Assembly (NCBI RefSeq): GCF_038050375.1
Contig: NZ_CP150886.1
Location: 3,327,318 to 3,391,317 of the forward strand
Length of the DNA stretch: 64,000 bases
Direction of reading: 5' to 3'
DNA from: Okeanomitos corallinicola TIOX110
GTDB taxonomy: Bacteria > Cyanobacteriota > Cyanobacteriia > Cyanobacteriales > Nostocaceae
Of this stretch, positions 19,738-28,244 are shown piece after piece. The position numbers and the translations under genes were made by a program. The notes beneath the pieces were generated by a model that worked only from the letters and a program-made list of their open reading frames with translations, was not told the DNA's origin and searched no databases. Each line of letters opens with the position of its first letter. Within the stretch, counting starts at the first letter, position 1.

Positions 19738-20637
19738 ATGACTACAAATCAGCTATTAATACCTAAGAGTAAATTGTGGATGGCGGCCATTAAACCGCCC
19801 ATGTATAGTGTTGCAATTATGCCGATCTGGGTAGGTTCGGCTGTAGCGTTTGCAGATACGAATAATTTTAATGGTGTGATTTTTGCGGTTTTTATGACTG
19901 CGGCGATTTTCATTTTAGCTTGGGAAAATATCAGTAATGATGTGTTTGATTCGGAAACTGGTATTGATAAAAATAAACATCATTCTTTGGTGAATTTAAC
20001 TGGTAGTAAACAGTTAATGTTTTGGTTGGGTAATTTGTTTTTGGTTTTGGGTTTGTTGGGAATATTGGCGATCGCCTTTTTGCAAACAGACCCCATGGTA
20101 ATTGGATTGATTTTACTATGCTGCTTTTTAGGTTATATGTACCAAGGTCCTCCTTTTCGGTTAGGATATCAGGGTTTAGGGGAATTTCTCTGTTTTTTTG
20201 CTTTTGGGCCTGTGGGCATGAGTGCAGTATATTACAGTCAAACTCAAACTTGGTCAATTACTAATTTAGCAGCTTCTGTAATTGTGGGAATTGTTACCAG
20301 TTTAATTTTGTTTTGTTCCCATTTTCACCAAGTTGAGGATGATATAGCAGCAGGAAAGCGATCGCCAATTGTCCGTTTGGGAACTGCAAAAGGTGCAAAG
20401 GTTTTAGTCTGGTTTACAGCTATTATCTATCCTTTTATTTTGTTGTTTGTGGTCTTAGAATTTTTCCCAGTTTGGACGTTGTTAAGTTTTTTCAGTTTGA
20501 TTTTTGCGTTTAAATTATGTCGTCATGTTTTAGCAAATCATCATTTACCTGATCAAGTTAGCAATTGTAAGTTTATTGCTGTTGCTGTCCAGTTTTGGAG
20601 TTGTTTGTTATTCGGTTTGGGTTTTATATTGGGGTAA
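19738..20637 (+). CDS. menA: 1,4-dihydroxy-2-naphthoate phytyltransferase
   Basis: A UbiA-family membrane prenyltransferase (299 residues) that attaches a phytyl chain to 1,4-dihydroxy-2-naphthoate in phylloquinone synthesis. The Asp-rich motif NDVFDSETGID binds the diphosphate-Mg, and a second one is HQVEDDIAAGKRS. About eight hydrophobic helices are seen. Start: the ATG at 19738, with a TTG directly before it in frame. It opens the men gene run menA-menC-menE. Confidence 0.93.
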   Translation: MTTNQLLIPKSKLWMAAIKPPMYSVAIMPIWVGSAVAFADTNNFNGVIFAVFMTAAIFILAWENISNDVFDSETGIDKNKHHSLVNLTGSKQLMFWLGNLFLVLGLLGILAIAFLQTDPMVIGLILLCCFLGYMYQGPPFRLGYQGLGEFLCFFAFGPVGMSAVYYSQTQTWSITNLAASVIVGIVTSLILFCSHFHQVEDDIAAGKRSPIVRLGTAKGAKVLVWFTAIIYPFILLFVVLEFFPVWTLLSFFSLIFAFKLCRHVLANHHLPDQVSNCKFIAVAVQFWSCLLFGLGFILG

Positions 20638-20676
20638 GATGATTGGCGTTGCTGAATTGGCCTATGATTTTTGGAT

Positions 20677-20719
20677 GTAGAGACGTTCCATGGAACGTCT
20701 CCACAAAGAACGTCTCTAC
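20677..20719 (+). repeat. Nested palindromic repeat GAGACGTTCCATGGAACGTCTC
   Basis: A perfect 22-bp palindrome at 20680-20701 is followed by a further copy of one arm (AACGTCTCTAC, 20709-20719), so two alternative hairpins can form. This GTAGAGACGTTCC family is a dispersed repeat in cyanobacteria. It sits between menA and menC and could attenuate or process the transcript. Confidence 0.6.
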
Positions 20720-20815
20720 AAAGGTGTTAAACGTATGGGAAATTATTTTCATCCCTAAAATCAGCAACATCAGATTATTTTTTGGGGTGGGTTTTCCCAC
20801 CTTATTTATTTTTAA

Positions 20816-20846
20816 CGAACCACAGAGACACAGAGTACACAGAGAA
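20816..20846 (+). repeat. Dispersed GCAGAG-type repeat upstream of menC
   Basis: The stretch AACCACAGAGACACAGAG and its continuation to 20846 run right up to the menC start codon at 20848. It is the same family as the copy at 23170-23210 in the opposite orientation. Confidence 0.6.
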
Positions 20847-20847
20847 G

Positions 20848-21795
20848 ATGGTTTATCAGTTCTTTTTTAAATATATTCAGCAAAAGTTTGTTCGTCCTGT
20901 TATTACTAATCATGGTATTTGGGAAACAAGGGAAAGTATTATTATTCGGCTAATTGATATGAATAATAATGTTGCTTTTGGTGAGGTTTCCCCTATTCCT
21001 GGGTTTGGTTCAGAAACTATAGAACAAGCTTTAGATTTTTGTCGTCAATTACCCACGGAAATTACTTCAGATATTATTTTTAATGTTCCCGATAATTTAC
21101 CTTCCTGCCAGTTTGGATTTGAATCAGCATTAGATAATTTACAGGAAGATCAAGAATTTAAGAGTTATGAAAATTTGAATTATAGTGGTTTGTTACCAGC
21201 GGGTAAAGATGCTATTGATCAATGTTTTATTTTGTGGGAACAGGGATATAAAACTTTTAAATGGAAAATTGGTGTTGCGGAAGTAAATACAGAAATAGAA
21301 ATTTTAAAGTTGTTAATTTCTCAGTTACCATCATCAGCAAAGTTGCGTTTAGATGCTAACGCTGGACTTAGTTATAATGATTCTAAATTGTGGTTGAAAA
21401 TATGTGATCAGTTCCCTAAAAAAATTGAATTTCTTGAACAACCATTATCTGTTGATAAGTTTGCGGAAATGCTAGAGTTGAGTAATATTTATCATACAAA
21501 AATTGCCTTAGATGAATCTGTCGCTACATTACAACAACTAAAAGAATGTTATCAAAGGGGATGGCGTGGTATTTTTGTGATTAAACCTGGTATAGTTGGT
21601 TCACCATCAAAGTTAAAGAAATTTTGTCAACAATATCAAATTGATATGGTATTTTCATCTGTTTTTGAAACTGAAGTAGGTAGAAAAGCTGCACTAAAAT
21701 TAGCAGTAGAATTATCTAATAATAACCGTGCTTTAGGTTTTGGTGTTAGTCACTATTTTAAAGAACAAAAATCAAACTGGTTAGAAAATTTATGA
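20848..21795 (+). CDS. menC: o-Succinylbenzoate synthase
   Basis: An enolase-superfamily enzyme that dehydrates SHCHC to o-succinylbenzoate. The active-site lysines appear in FKWKIG (KxK) and VIKPG; metal ligands are in LDANAG, EFLEQPL and ALDESVA. I set the start at the ATG at 20848 (MVYQFFFKYIQQKF, 315 residues). The frame runs 22 codons further up, but that part is translated repeat DNA. The stop overlaps the menE start as ATGA, so the two are translationally coupled. Confidence 0.93.
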   Translation: MVYQFFFKYIQQKFVRPVITNHGIWETRESIIIRLIDMNNNVAFGEVSPIPGFGSETIEQALDFCRQLPTEITSDIIFNVPDNLPSCQFGFESALDNLQEDQEFKSYENLNYSGLLPAGKDAIDQCFILWEQGYKTFKWKIGVAEVNTEIEILKLLISQLPSSAKLRLDANAGLSYNDSKLWLKICDQFPKKIEFLEQPLSVDKFAEMLELSNIYHTKIALDESVATLQQLKECYQRGWRGIFVIKPGIVGSPSKLKKFCQQYQIDMVFSSVFETEVGRKAALKLAVELSNNNRALGFGVSHYFKEQKSNWLENL

Positions 21796-23147
21796 ATGAA
21801 CCTGGGGATTTTCTCAAACAGCTAAAAAATTATCATTGGTTAATTGTTGAAAATAGTCATGAATTTTATCAAATTGCTACAAATTTATATTTAGAATTAA
21901 TTGAAATATCTCAAAATAGAACACCTCCAAAAATTATTTTAGCTGAACGTGAACCAGTTAGATTTTTAGCTAGTTTTATTGCTGCTTGTGCCGCTAAATG
22001 TCCCATTTTTTTGTGTAATCCCGACTGGGGAAAAAATGAATGGGAACAGGTTTTAAATTTAGTCCAACCGGATATTATTTGGGGATTTGATCATGAATTA
22101 CCATCAGCAATTACCCATTACCCATTACCCATTAGCAATACTATCATGATTCCCACTGGTGGTTCATCGGGAAAGATTAAATTTGCTATTCATACTTGGG
22201 AAACATTAACAGCATCTGTACAAGGATTTAGAGAATATTTTCAAATTAATTCTGTTAACTCATTTTGTATTTTACCAATGTATCATGTCAGTGGTTTAAT
22301 GCAATTTATGCGGAGTTTTACCACTGGGGGAAAATTAGTAATTACTTCATTCAAAGAACTTGAATCTCCATCAATAACTAATATCAATCTTAGTGATTTT
22401 TTTATATCTTTAGTTCCCACACAACTACAACGTTTATTAAAGAATCCAGAATTAACAACTTGGTTAATTCATTTTAAAACCGTACTTTTAGGAGGTGCGC
22501 CACCATGGGAAGAATTATTAGAAAAAGCCAGATTTCATCAGATTAGATTAGCACCTACCTATGGGATGACAGAAACAGCTTCTCAAATTGCAACTTTGAA
22601 ACCTGACGATTTTTTAAAAGGTAAAATTAACAGTGGTAAAATTCTTCCCCATGCAAAGATAACAATTAATGATTTAACAGGAGATATTAATATTCAAGCT
22701 AAATCTTTAGCTTTAGGTTACTATCCCCAACTTTGGGAAAATTCCCAGAATTTATTAGTTGATGATGTTGGTTTTTTAGATGCAGAAGGATATTTACATA
22801 TAATTGGACGTAGTAGTAATAAAATTATTTCTGGTGGTGAAAACATTTACCCAGAAGAAATTGAAGCAGTAATTAGACAAACAAACCTAGTTATAGATGT
22901 TTGTGTAATTGGGATAGTTGATCAAATTTGGGGACAAGCATTAACAGCTATTTATATTCCTAAAAACCAAAATATTTCCAGTTTAGAAATTAAAAACCAA
23001 CTCAAAACCCAACTAAGTAAATTTAAAATTCCCAAACATTGGATTTCCCTACCGAACTTACCCCGCAATAGTCAAGGTAAAATCAACCGTCAACAACTGC
23101 AAAAAATCGCCAGGAATTTTATTGATAACTCCTCTCACAATTCCTAA
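21792..23147 (+). CDS. menE: 2-Succinylbenzoate-CoA ligase
   Basis: An AMP-forming acyl-CoA ligase that activates o-succinylbenzoate. Motifs are the P-loop MIPTGGSSGKIK, YGMTETASQ, the hinge DVGFLDAEGYLHIIGRSSNK and the catalytic lysine region NSQGKINR. Length is 451 residues, normal for MenE. It overlaps menC by four bases. Three TTACCCA heptamers (22111-22131) lie inside the coding region and read THYPLPI in frame. The stop abuts the stop of the convergent thioesterase gene with no base between. Confidence 0.93.
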   Translation: MNEPGDFLKQLKNYHWLIVENSHEFYQIATNLYLELIEISQNRTPPKIILAEREPVRFLASFIAACAAKCPIFLCNPDWGKNEWEQVLNLVQPDIIWGFDHELPSAITHYPLPISNTIMIPTGGSSGKIKFAIHTWETLTASVQGFREYFQINSVNSFCILPMYHVSGLMQFMRSFTTGGKLVITSFKELESPSITNINLSDFFISLVPTQLQRLLKNPELTTWLIHFKTVLLGGAPPWEELLEKARFHQIRLAPTYGMTETASQIATLKPDDFLKGKINSGKILPHAKITINDLTGDINIQAKSLALGYYPQLWENSQNLLVDDVGFLDAEGYLHIIGRSSNKIISGGENIYPEEIEAVIRQTNLVIDVCVIGIVDQIWGQALTAIYIPKNQNISSLEIKNQLKTQLSKFKIPKHWISLPNLPRNSQGKINRQQLQKIARNFIDNSSHNS

Positions 23148-23597
23148 TTACATAATCTCCTCCCTAGACTTTCTTCTCTCTGCACCCTCTGCGTCTCTGC
23201 GGTTCGTTTCTAACCAAAAAATAATCTCATCTGGTAATTCCTGCTTACTACGACTATTCACATCTATACAAACGTGCCTAGTCATAGCCTTAGCAACCAT
23301 TACCTCATTTACGGTAATTTCATAGGCAATGTTAAATTTATCAACACTTATTTTCTGTGGTATTAAACTAATCATTAAATCATCACCGCAATACATGGGA
23401 CGTAAAAAATCTACATTTGCGTGAACGATAGGAAAAGCAACAGAAGGGTGTGTAAAAAAAGTTTTGATATTTATACCAGATTGCCGTAGTGATTCTTCGT
23501 AAGCCTCATGACAGATACTTAAACTATTAGCAAAATAAACCACTCCAGCAGCGTCAGTATCTGGAAATCTCACAGTTCTTTGATAGGTAAAAATCAT
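23148..23597 (-). CDS. 1,4-Dihydroxy-2-naphthoyl-CoA thioesterase
   Basis: A hot-dog-fold 4HBT thioesterase of 149 residues; the catalytic Asp is in [14 protein letters not shown]. In cyanobacteria the orthologue (Synechocystis slr0204) hydrolyses DHNA-CoA in phylloquinone synthesis, and the men context supports this. The last 20 or so residues ([20 protein letters not shown]) are encoded by a dispersed GCAGAG-type repeat, so the tail is probably not part of the fold; the family ends near FWLE. Confidence 0.88.
   Translation of the reverse strand: MIFTYQRTVRFPDTDAAGVVYFANSLSICHEAYEESLRQSGINIKTFFTHPSVAFPIVHANVDFLRPMYCGDDLMISLIPQKISVDKFNIAYEITVNEVMVAKAMTRHVCIDVNSRSKQELPDEIIFWLETNRRDAEGAERRKSREEIM
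23170..23210 (-). repeat. Dispersed GCAGAG-type repeat inside the thioesterase tail
   Basis: The plus strand reads TCTGCACCCTCTGCGTCTC here, the inverse of the copy at 20816-20846. It is translated as [11 protein letters not shown] at the end of the DHNA-CoA thioesterase. Confidence 0.65.
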
Positions 23598-23620
23598 CTT
23601 CTCAAAAACCTCAATTAAAA

Positions 23621-23646
23621 TAAAAAGCAGGTTGAAAATACCTGCT
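23621..23646 (-). terminator. Intrinsic terminator of the HopA1-kinase unit
   Basis: On the minus strand AGCAGGT and ACCTGCT (23640-23646 with 23626-23632) form a 7-bp stem with a 7-base loop followed by TTTTTATTTT. It lies 32 bp after the HopA1-like gene stop. Confidence 0.75.
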
Positions 23647-23677
23647 AGACAAGTTTATTTTACTCTAATAACAACCA

Positions 23678-24769
23678 TTAACAATTTAAAGGGATGTATA
23701 TATCTTCAGAATTGGGATTAAGATAGGGATGCTGAATATCAATTAAATGCTGGGCAAAATGCTCATCTATAATTCGCATCCTTTGTTCAATGGCATTTTT
23801 ACCTTTTTCCCAAGCTTCCAATAAAGCATTAGCAACAATTTGACAACGGTTCATCCCAAAACTTTCTTGTGCTGTAAACGTCTGATTTGGTTCTTCTGCT
23901 AAACTCAGTCCTGGGGCTAAAAATTTGGTAAATAGGGGAATTTCTGGAGAAAAATAACCTTGATATTGTTGATAAACTTTCTGAAGAATTTGATGAATTA
24001 CTGGATAATTTTCTCTTTCAAAGTGAAGTACACCAGCGTCATAACGTCCATAGTTACCAGGGTTATAAATAACTTGGAAACTAAAAGGAATGTTAGCTTG
24101 ATTAAGTTGTTTTGTGAGGGTATCCATGAGAGCGATTGCACCTAACGGAGTGATATTAAAATAAATTCTCCCCACTCCTGAGTTCGTTTCTGTTGTAATT
24201 TGCTGTTCCTGTCCTAAATTACTAACTGCTACATAATAACCATTTTGAAGGCGATTTCTAGGCATCCAAATATCAATTAAATTCCCAACTTTCAGAGACT
24301 TTTTCTGCTTTTTGAGATAACATTCCGGTTCAACATATAATGTCAGGTTATTTTTAGTAACGGCGATACTATGATCTGGTTCTATTCTTAACACTTGCCA
24401 GTGGGAATCATAATGGCCATTACCATGATTATGTTGATGTAATTGCTCATAAAAATCCCAATCAATGCCTAGATGATAATTTGCTTCTAAACTCTTTTGG
24501 GGTGAGTAATTTTGGACTTGAGTATTTACTGATAAAATTTGTTGTAGTGAGCCATTGTAATAGATACCATGGACAAAATTTCTTAACAGTAGAGCTAGAT
24601 ATTTATGCTGTATATCTTGTGAATTTTGTTGAAATCTATTAGCTACTGTGACAGGGAGTGAAAAAGGTTGATAATTAGGGTGTTGAATCGAAAAGTTAGG
24701 CGAAATCTGAATATTGGTGGCAATATCAAATAAAGAGTTAAGAATTTGCTTGGTAGAGCTATCTAACAT
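23678..24769 (-). CDS. HopA1 effector-like family protein
   Basis: A 363-residue protein that I assign to the HopA1 family (named after a Pseudomonas type III effector) from IYNPGNYGRYDAGVLHF, SFGMNRCQIVANALLEAW and LAPGLSLAEEP. No type III system is present. In actinobacterial class V lanthipeptide clusters (lexapeptide, pristinin) a HopA1-like protein acts as the lyase partner of an APH-like kinase. Here the gene is 54 bp downstream of such a kinase and ends in a terminator, so the two form one unit. No leader peptide is seen near it, so the substrate is unknown. It appears cytoplasmic. Confidence 0.7.
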   Translation of the reverse strand: MLDSSTKQILNSLFDIATNIQISPNFSIQHPNYQPFSLPVTVANRFQQNSQDIQHKYLALLLRNFVHGIYYNGSLQQILSVNTQVQNYSPQKSLEANYHLGIDWDFYEQLHQHNHGNGHYDSHWQVLRIEPDHSIAVTKNNLTLYVEPECYLKKQKKSLKVGNLIDIWMPRNRLQNGYYVAVSNLGQEQQITTETNSGVGRIYFNITPLGAIALMDTLTKQLNQANIPFSFQVIYNPGNYGRYDAGVLHFERENYPVIHQILQKVYQQYQGYFSPEIPLFTKFLAPGLSLAEEPNQTFTAQESFGMNRCQIVANALLEAWEKGKNAIEQRMRIIDEHFAQHLIDIQHPYLNPNSEDIYIPLNC

Positions 24770-24823
24770 TAATAAATTTGCACCTCCAAAGTTAGAGTAT
24801 TCTCTAAAATACTATCTATAAAT

Positions 24824-26062
24824 TTAACAACCGCGCAGACGTGTTTTTTCGTAATAAATCCTGAGTAGTTGCTTTTCTTGTGTAGGTTGAGTGGTGGTTT
24901 TAAACCCGGTAATAGGTTGCAGAATTTCGGAGAGAGAACTACCAAAAATAGTTAATACTGCTTGTTCTGGCATTGTTAACAGGCTTTTAGCAACTTCTAA
25001 CATACATAAGTGGCGATTATCAAAGTATTTGTGATACTCCATCGCATTTTGAATGTGATGTGTTAGTGCTAAACCTGTGAACTGAATTACACGCAAAATA
25101 AAGTCCTGATGGTAATCCAAAATCATAGGAAAATTATGAATATAAGTGCGGATTACTGCCAAAATTGAAGGTTGAATCACCTCTAAAGGGATGATTGCTA
25201 AATGTAGAGATTCTTCTAATTCTAAACTGGGATCTGTAACTAAACTAGATAGCCAAACTTTGATATAACTGGCTAATAAAGTACCCAAGTCAAAAGCTGG
25301 ATCTCCCCAAGCGCAAGCTTCCCAATCTATAAACTTCACTAAACAATTATCTAGTTGTTGCCAACGGGAATGAAGTAAAATATTGTTTAACTGTAAATCG
25401 TTGTGAGTTAAACAACAAGGTTTCCATTCATAAGCTAAGTCAGCGATCGCTGATTCTAAACTTTCATATTGCTGATAAATAGCATGAAATTTAAGTGCTT
25501 CGGTGGGAATCTTACCAAAAATGTCTTGATTAATGGAACTTATTCCCTGAGCAGGGTTGTAATAACGATAACGAAATTCTCCCTGGGGAGCAGTATCCAT
25601 GAAATCACGGTACTCTCTTTTTTGGCAGGTGGAACGATGTAATCCTGCTAATGTAGCACCGATGGCGTTAGCAATTTCCAGAGGGAAAATACCGTTATTT
25701 TCATAAAATTTCTCCAATTCCATGTACTCACTGAAGTAGTTACGGATGAGGAGAGAATTTTCTAGATCAAAATGGAGCAATGATGACGATATTGCGGAGA
25801 TGTTACCAAGAACTGGGAATTTCTGGAGTAATTCATGAAATAGCCACTCATTAAAAAATTCATGGGTGCTGCTATCAGCATGGGTGTGATTTTCTTGTTT
25901 AACCAGTAGTTGATGATCATCTGCTAGTTTTACCAGTAAATTCCGATTGTTCCTGCCACTTCCTAACCATTCATGTTCATATAATGCCCCATCTTCTACG
26001 CTATACAGACCTGCATTTTGCAGATACTGGATAACATTTTCAGAAGACAGTGATAATCTCAT
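24824..26062 (-). CDS. Aminoglycoside-phosphotransferase-like kinase
   Basis: A 412-residue APH/choline-kinase-fold protein. The ATP-site lysine lies in QLLVKQE. The catalytic loop is HNDLQLNN (Asp and Asn intact) and the metal-binding Asp is in FIDWEACAWGDPAFDLG. It is transcribed just ahead of the HopA1-like gene. In class V lanthipeptide systems the matching kinase phosphorylates Ser/Thr of the precursor. Antibiotic resistance or a small-molecule kinase role are alternatives, but the conserved partner makes peptide or protein modification more attractive. Confidence 0.75.
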   Translation of the reverse strand: MRLSLSSENVIQYLQNAGLYSVEDGALYEHEWLGSGRNNRNLLVKLADDHQLLVKQENHTHADSSTHEFFNEWLFHELLQKFPVLGNISAISSSLLHFDLENSLLIRNYFSEYMELEKFYENNGIFPLEIANAIGATLAGLHRSTCQKREYRDFMDTAPQGEFRYRYYNPAQGISSINQDIFGKIPTEALKFHAIYQQYESLESAIADLAYEWKPCCLTHNDLQLNNILLHSRWQQLDNCLVKFIDWEACAWGDPAFDLGTLLASYIKVWLSSLVTDPSLELEESLHLAIIPLEVIQPSILAVIRTYIHNFPMILDYHQDFILRVIQFTGLALTHHIQNAMEYHKYFDNRHLCMLEVAKSLLTMPEQAVLTIFGSSLSEILQPITGFKTTTQPTQEKQLLRIYYEKTRLRGC

Positions 26063-26506
26063 GTATTATTTTCCTAGTCGCTTAAATTGCTGAGAGAATT
26101 ACTTAGGTAAGGGCTGATTTATGCTGATAAAGATTGGGTAGATAGCTACAAGGTAGCAAATCTTAAATCTTGATTGTTACTCTCTAGTAATATCTTATTT
26201 ATGTGCTGAAAACCTGCCAAAATGGCAAAATTACCTTTATTTTTCCTTTAAAGTATACTGACAATAGCATAAAATCTTTACACTACTGATAATACTAACT
26301 CTAGTATATATAGAGTTTTATATCTCCATCTTCTTGATAGTAATTTTTACTAATTAGTTAATCAATCTCCATAGATATTTTCCACTCTCCAAGAGTTTTT
26401 TTGCTGTCCCCTTGGATATGTCATAAAAATTACGCTCTATTTTTTGATATATTTGTACTATCAAAGAAATGATCGGCAGGTAAATATTGCAATTTACACC
26501 ATTATA
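26063..26506. other. Intergenic region upstream of the kinase-HopA1 unit
   Basis: About 440 bp between the kinase gene and the TMEM14 gene, both on the minus strand. An inverted repeat AACTCTA/TAGAGTT (26297-26303 with 26309-26315) around a TA-rich centre could be an operator. I scanned it by eye for a short leader-peptide gene on both strands and found no frame above about 20 codons with a start. Confidence 0.45.
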
Positions 26507-26827
26507 CTACTGAGGAGAGAAAATTTGATTAACCATGATTACTAAAGCCAAGACACCAAAAATAACCATCAATCCTGCGGGCATAAATTTACGTGTTTTA
26601 GCAAATCTAAAGGCAAAGAAAATTACTAAAAATCCAGTGATAAAACCTGCTAAAGTTAAACCCCAGGTGAGTCCTTGTAGTTGGCAGTAAGCAGCAATGA
26701 TTATGGATAAACCACTAATAGTACCACTAATGAGGGAAACTTTACTTTTAACTTGAATGTAGCCAATGATGCCACCAAATAAGACTAAAATGCCGTAGCT
26801 AAAAGCGGCAATTATACCTAAATTCAT
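26507..26827 (-). CDS. TMEM14 family membrane protein
   Basis: A 106-residue integral membrane protein with four hydrophobic helices and glycine-rich packing (YGILVLFGGIIGYIQ, GLTLAGFITGFLV). It matches the small TMEM14 family found in cyanobacteria, plastids (FAX fatty-acid exporters) and mitochondria. Lipid transport is a family-based guess. It is divergent from the DUF815 ATPase gene, 58 bp apart, so they share a promoter region. Confidence 0.75.
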   Translation of the reverse strand: MNLGIIAAFSYGILVLFGGIIGYIQVKSKVSLISGTISGLSIIIAAYCQLQGLTWGLTLAGFITGFLVIFFAFRFAKTRKFMPAGLMVIFGVLALVIMVNQIFSPQ

Positions 26828-26885
26828 TGTTACAGCCTATGTTGATTGAGATTTTACTTTTAGAGTTAGCAGACAATTACAGTTA

Positions 26886-28214
26886 ATGGATGATCAGGGA
26901 ATGTCTACCGTTCACACCAAAGTTCAATTTTTTCAGCGTCAAGCAGCATCTCTGTTACTTTACCAGTCAGTGTTGCAAGGCAAAGTAGCGATCGCCTTTC
27001 TAGATTTGCTACAAGCTATACGTTACACTGACGCAGACGGCCGCGACTGTCTCCAAGCATACGGTAATTATTTTCAAGCTTTGGCAGCCAGTCAACAAAC
27101 TTGGGAAGAATACCTAATAAATCAAATTCTCATTGCCGATAACCCCTTTACTAGACTAGCTCAACAGCGAGAATTTACTGATTTACCAATGGCGTTAGTT
27201 GCAGCGGCAAAACATGATCTACAAGTATTACAAGATTTATATGAGTGTAACAGTGCAGTTTTGAGTGAGTGGGTACAAATTATATCTCATTTGCCAGTTT
27301 CTCCCGTTGTCTGGTATCAAGAACCTGAACATCCGGCAATTGATAGCAACTTGGTTGAATTTTGGCAACAGTTAGAAACTTGGGGGGATGCAGTTTCAGA
27401 TTTAGCCAGTTATTATCATCAGCACGGAACAGGTTTATTTGCTCAATATCGGGCTTTTAGATGGCAAAATGAACAATTGATCGGTATTTCCTATCCAGAT
27501 CCGGTTAAACTTAATACCCTGGTAGCTTATGACTGGCAAAAAGAAACCTTGCTAAAAAATACCAAGTTTCTACTGTCGGGACAACCAGCCCTACACGTAT
27601 TACTCTATGGTAGTCGGGGTTCAGGTAAATCCTCTTTAGTAAAATCCTTACTAAATGAATATAGCAAACAAAATTTACGCTTAATTGAGGTCGCAAAATC
27701 TGAATTGCATCACCTACCGAAAATTGTCGAACAGTTGCGAGGAGTACCACAGAAATTTATTATCTTTGTAGATGACCTTTCCTTTGAAGAGGATGATAAT
27801 GCTTTTAAAGCCTTGAAGGTAGTTTTAGAAGGAGGTATAACCGCTAGACCGGAAAATGTAGTAGTGTATGCTACATCTAACCGTCGCCACTTAATTAAAG
27901 AGTATTTTAGTGATAGACCTACCCCTAAAGATAAGGAAGAAGTTCATGGTTGGGATACAATGCAGGAAAAGCTTTCCTTTAGTGATCGCTTTGGACTGAC
28001 CTTAACCTTTGAAGCCGCAGATCAAACAACATATTTACAAATAGTCCAGCACTTAGCAACACAAGCGGGCATTAATATTAACCAGGAAGATTTAGAATAC
28101 AAAGCTTTACAATGGGCCACTCGCCACAATGGCCGTTCTGGCCGGACAGCAAAACAATTTATTGACTTTTTAAAAGCGGATTTATCTGCCCATAATCATA
28201 AAAATCAATCATAA
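26886..28214 (+). CDS. DUF815 family ATPase
   Basis: A 442-residue AAA-type ATPase. The N-terminal half (to about 230) is helical and unassigned. The C-terminal half has Walker A GSRGSGKSS and Walker B FIIFVDDLSFEE, followed by ARPENVVVYATSNRRHLI, as in DUF815 proteins. Its partner is unknown. It is 30 bp upstream of the coiled-coil TerB-C gene, so they are probably co-transcribed and may function together with the ATPase-helicase genes beyond. A second ATG at 26901 could also be used. Confidence 0.8.
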   Translation: MDDQGMSTVHTKVQFFQRQAASLLLYQSVLQGKVAIAFLDLLQAIRYTDADGRDCLQAYGNYFQALAASQQTWEEYLINQILIADNPFTRLAQQREFTDLPMALVAAAKHDLQVLQDLYECNSAVLSEWVQIISHLPVSPVVWYQEPEHPAIDSNLVEFWQQLETWGDAVSDLASYYHQHGTGLFAQYRAFRWQNEQLIGISYPDPVKLNTLVAYDWQKETLLKNTKFLLSGQPALHVLLYGSRGSGKSSLVKSLLNEYSKQNLRLIEVAKSELHHLPKIVEQLRGVPQKFIIFVDDLSFEEDDNAFKALKVVLEGGITARPENVVVYATSNRRHLIKEYFSDRPTPKDKEEVHGWDTMQEKLSFSDRFGLTLTFEAADQTTYLQIVQHLATQAGININQEDLEYKALQWATRHNGRSGRTAKQFIDFLKADLSAHNHKNQS

Positions 28215-28244
28215 TTACTGACATTCAAAAAGACGTGAAAACTG

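Noticed and set aside
26063-26506. Lanthipeptide precursor gene
   Set aside because: I checked both strands by eye for a start codon with a useful open frame and found none, so no precursor is claimed.
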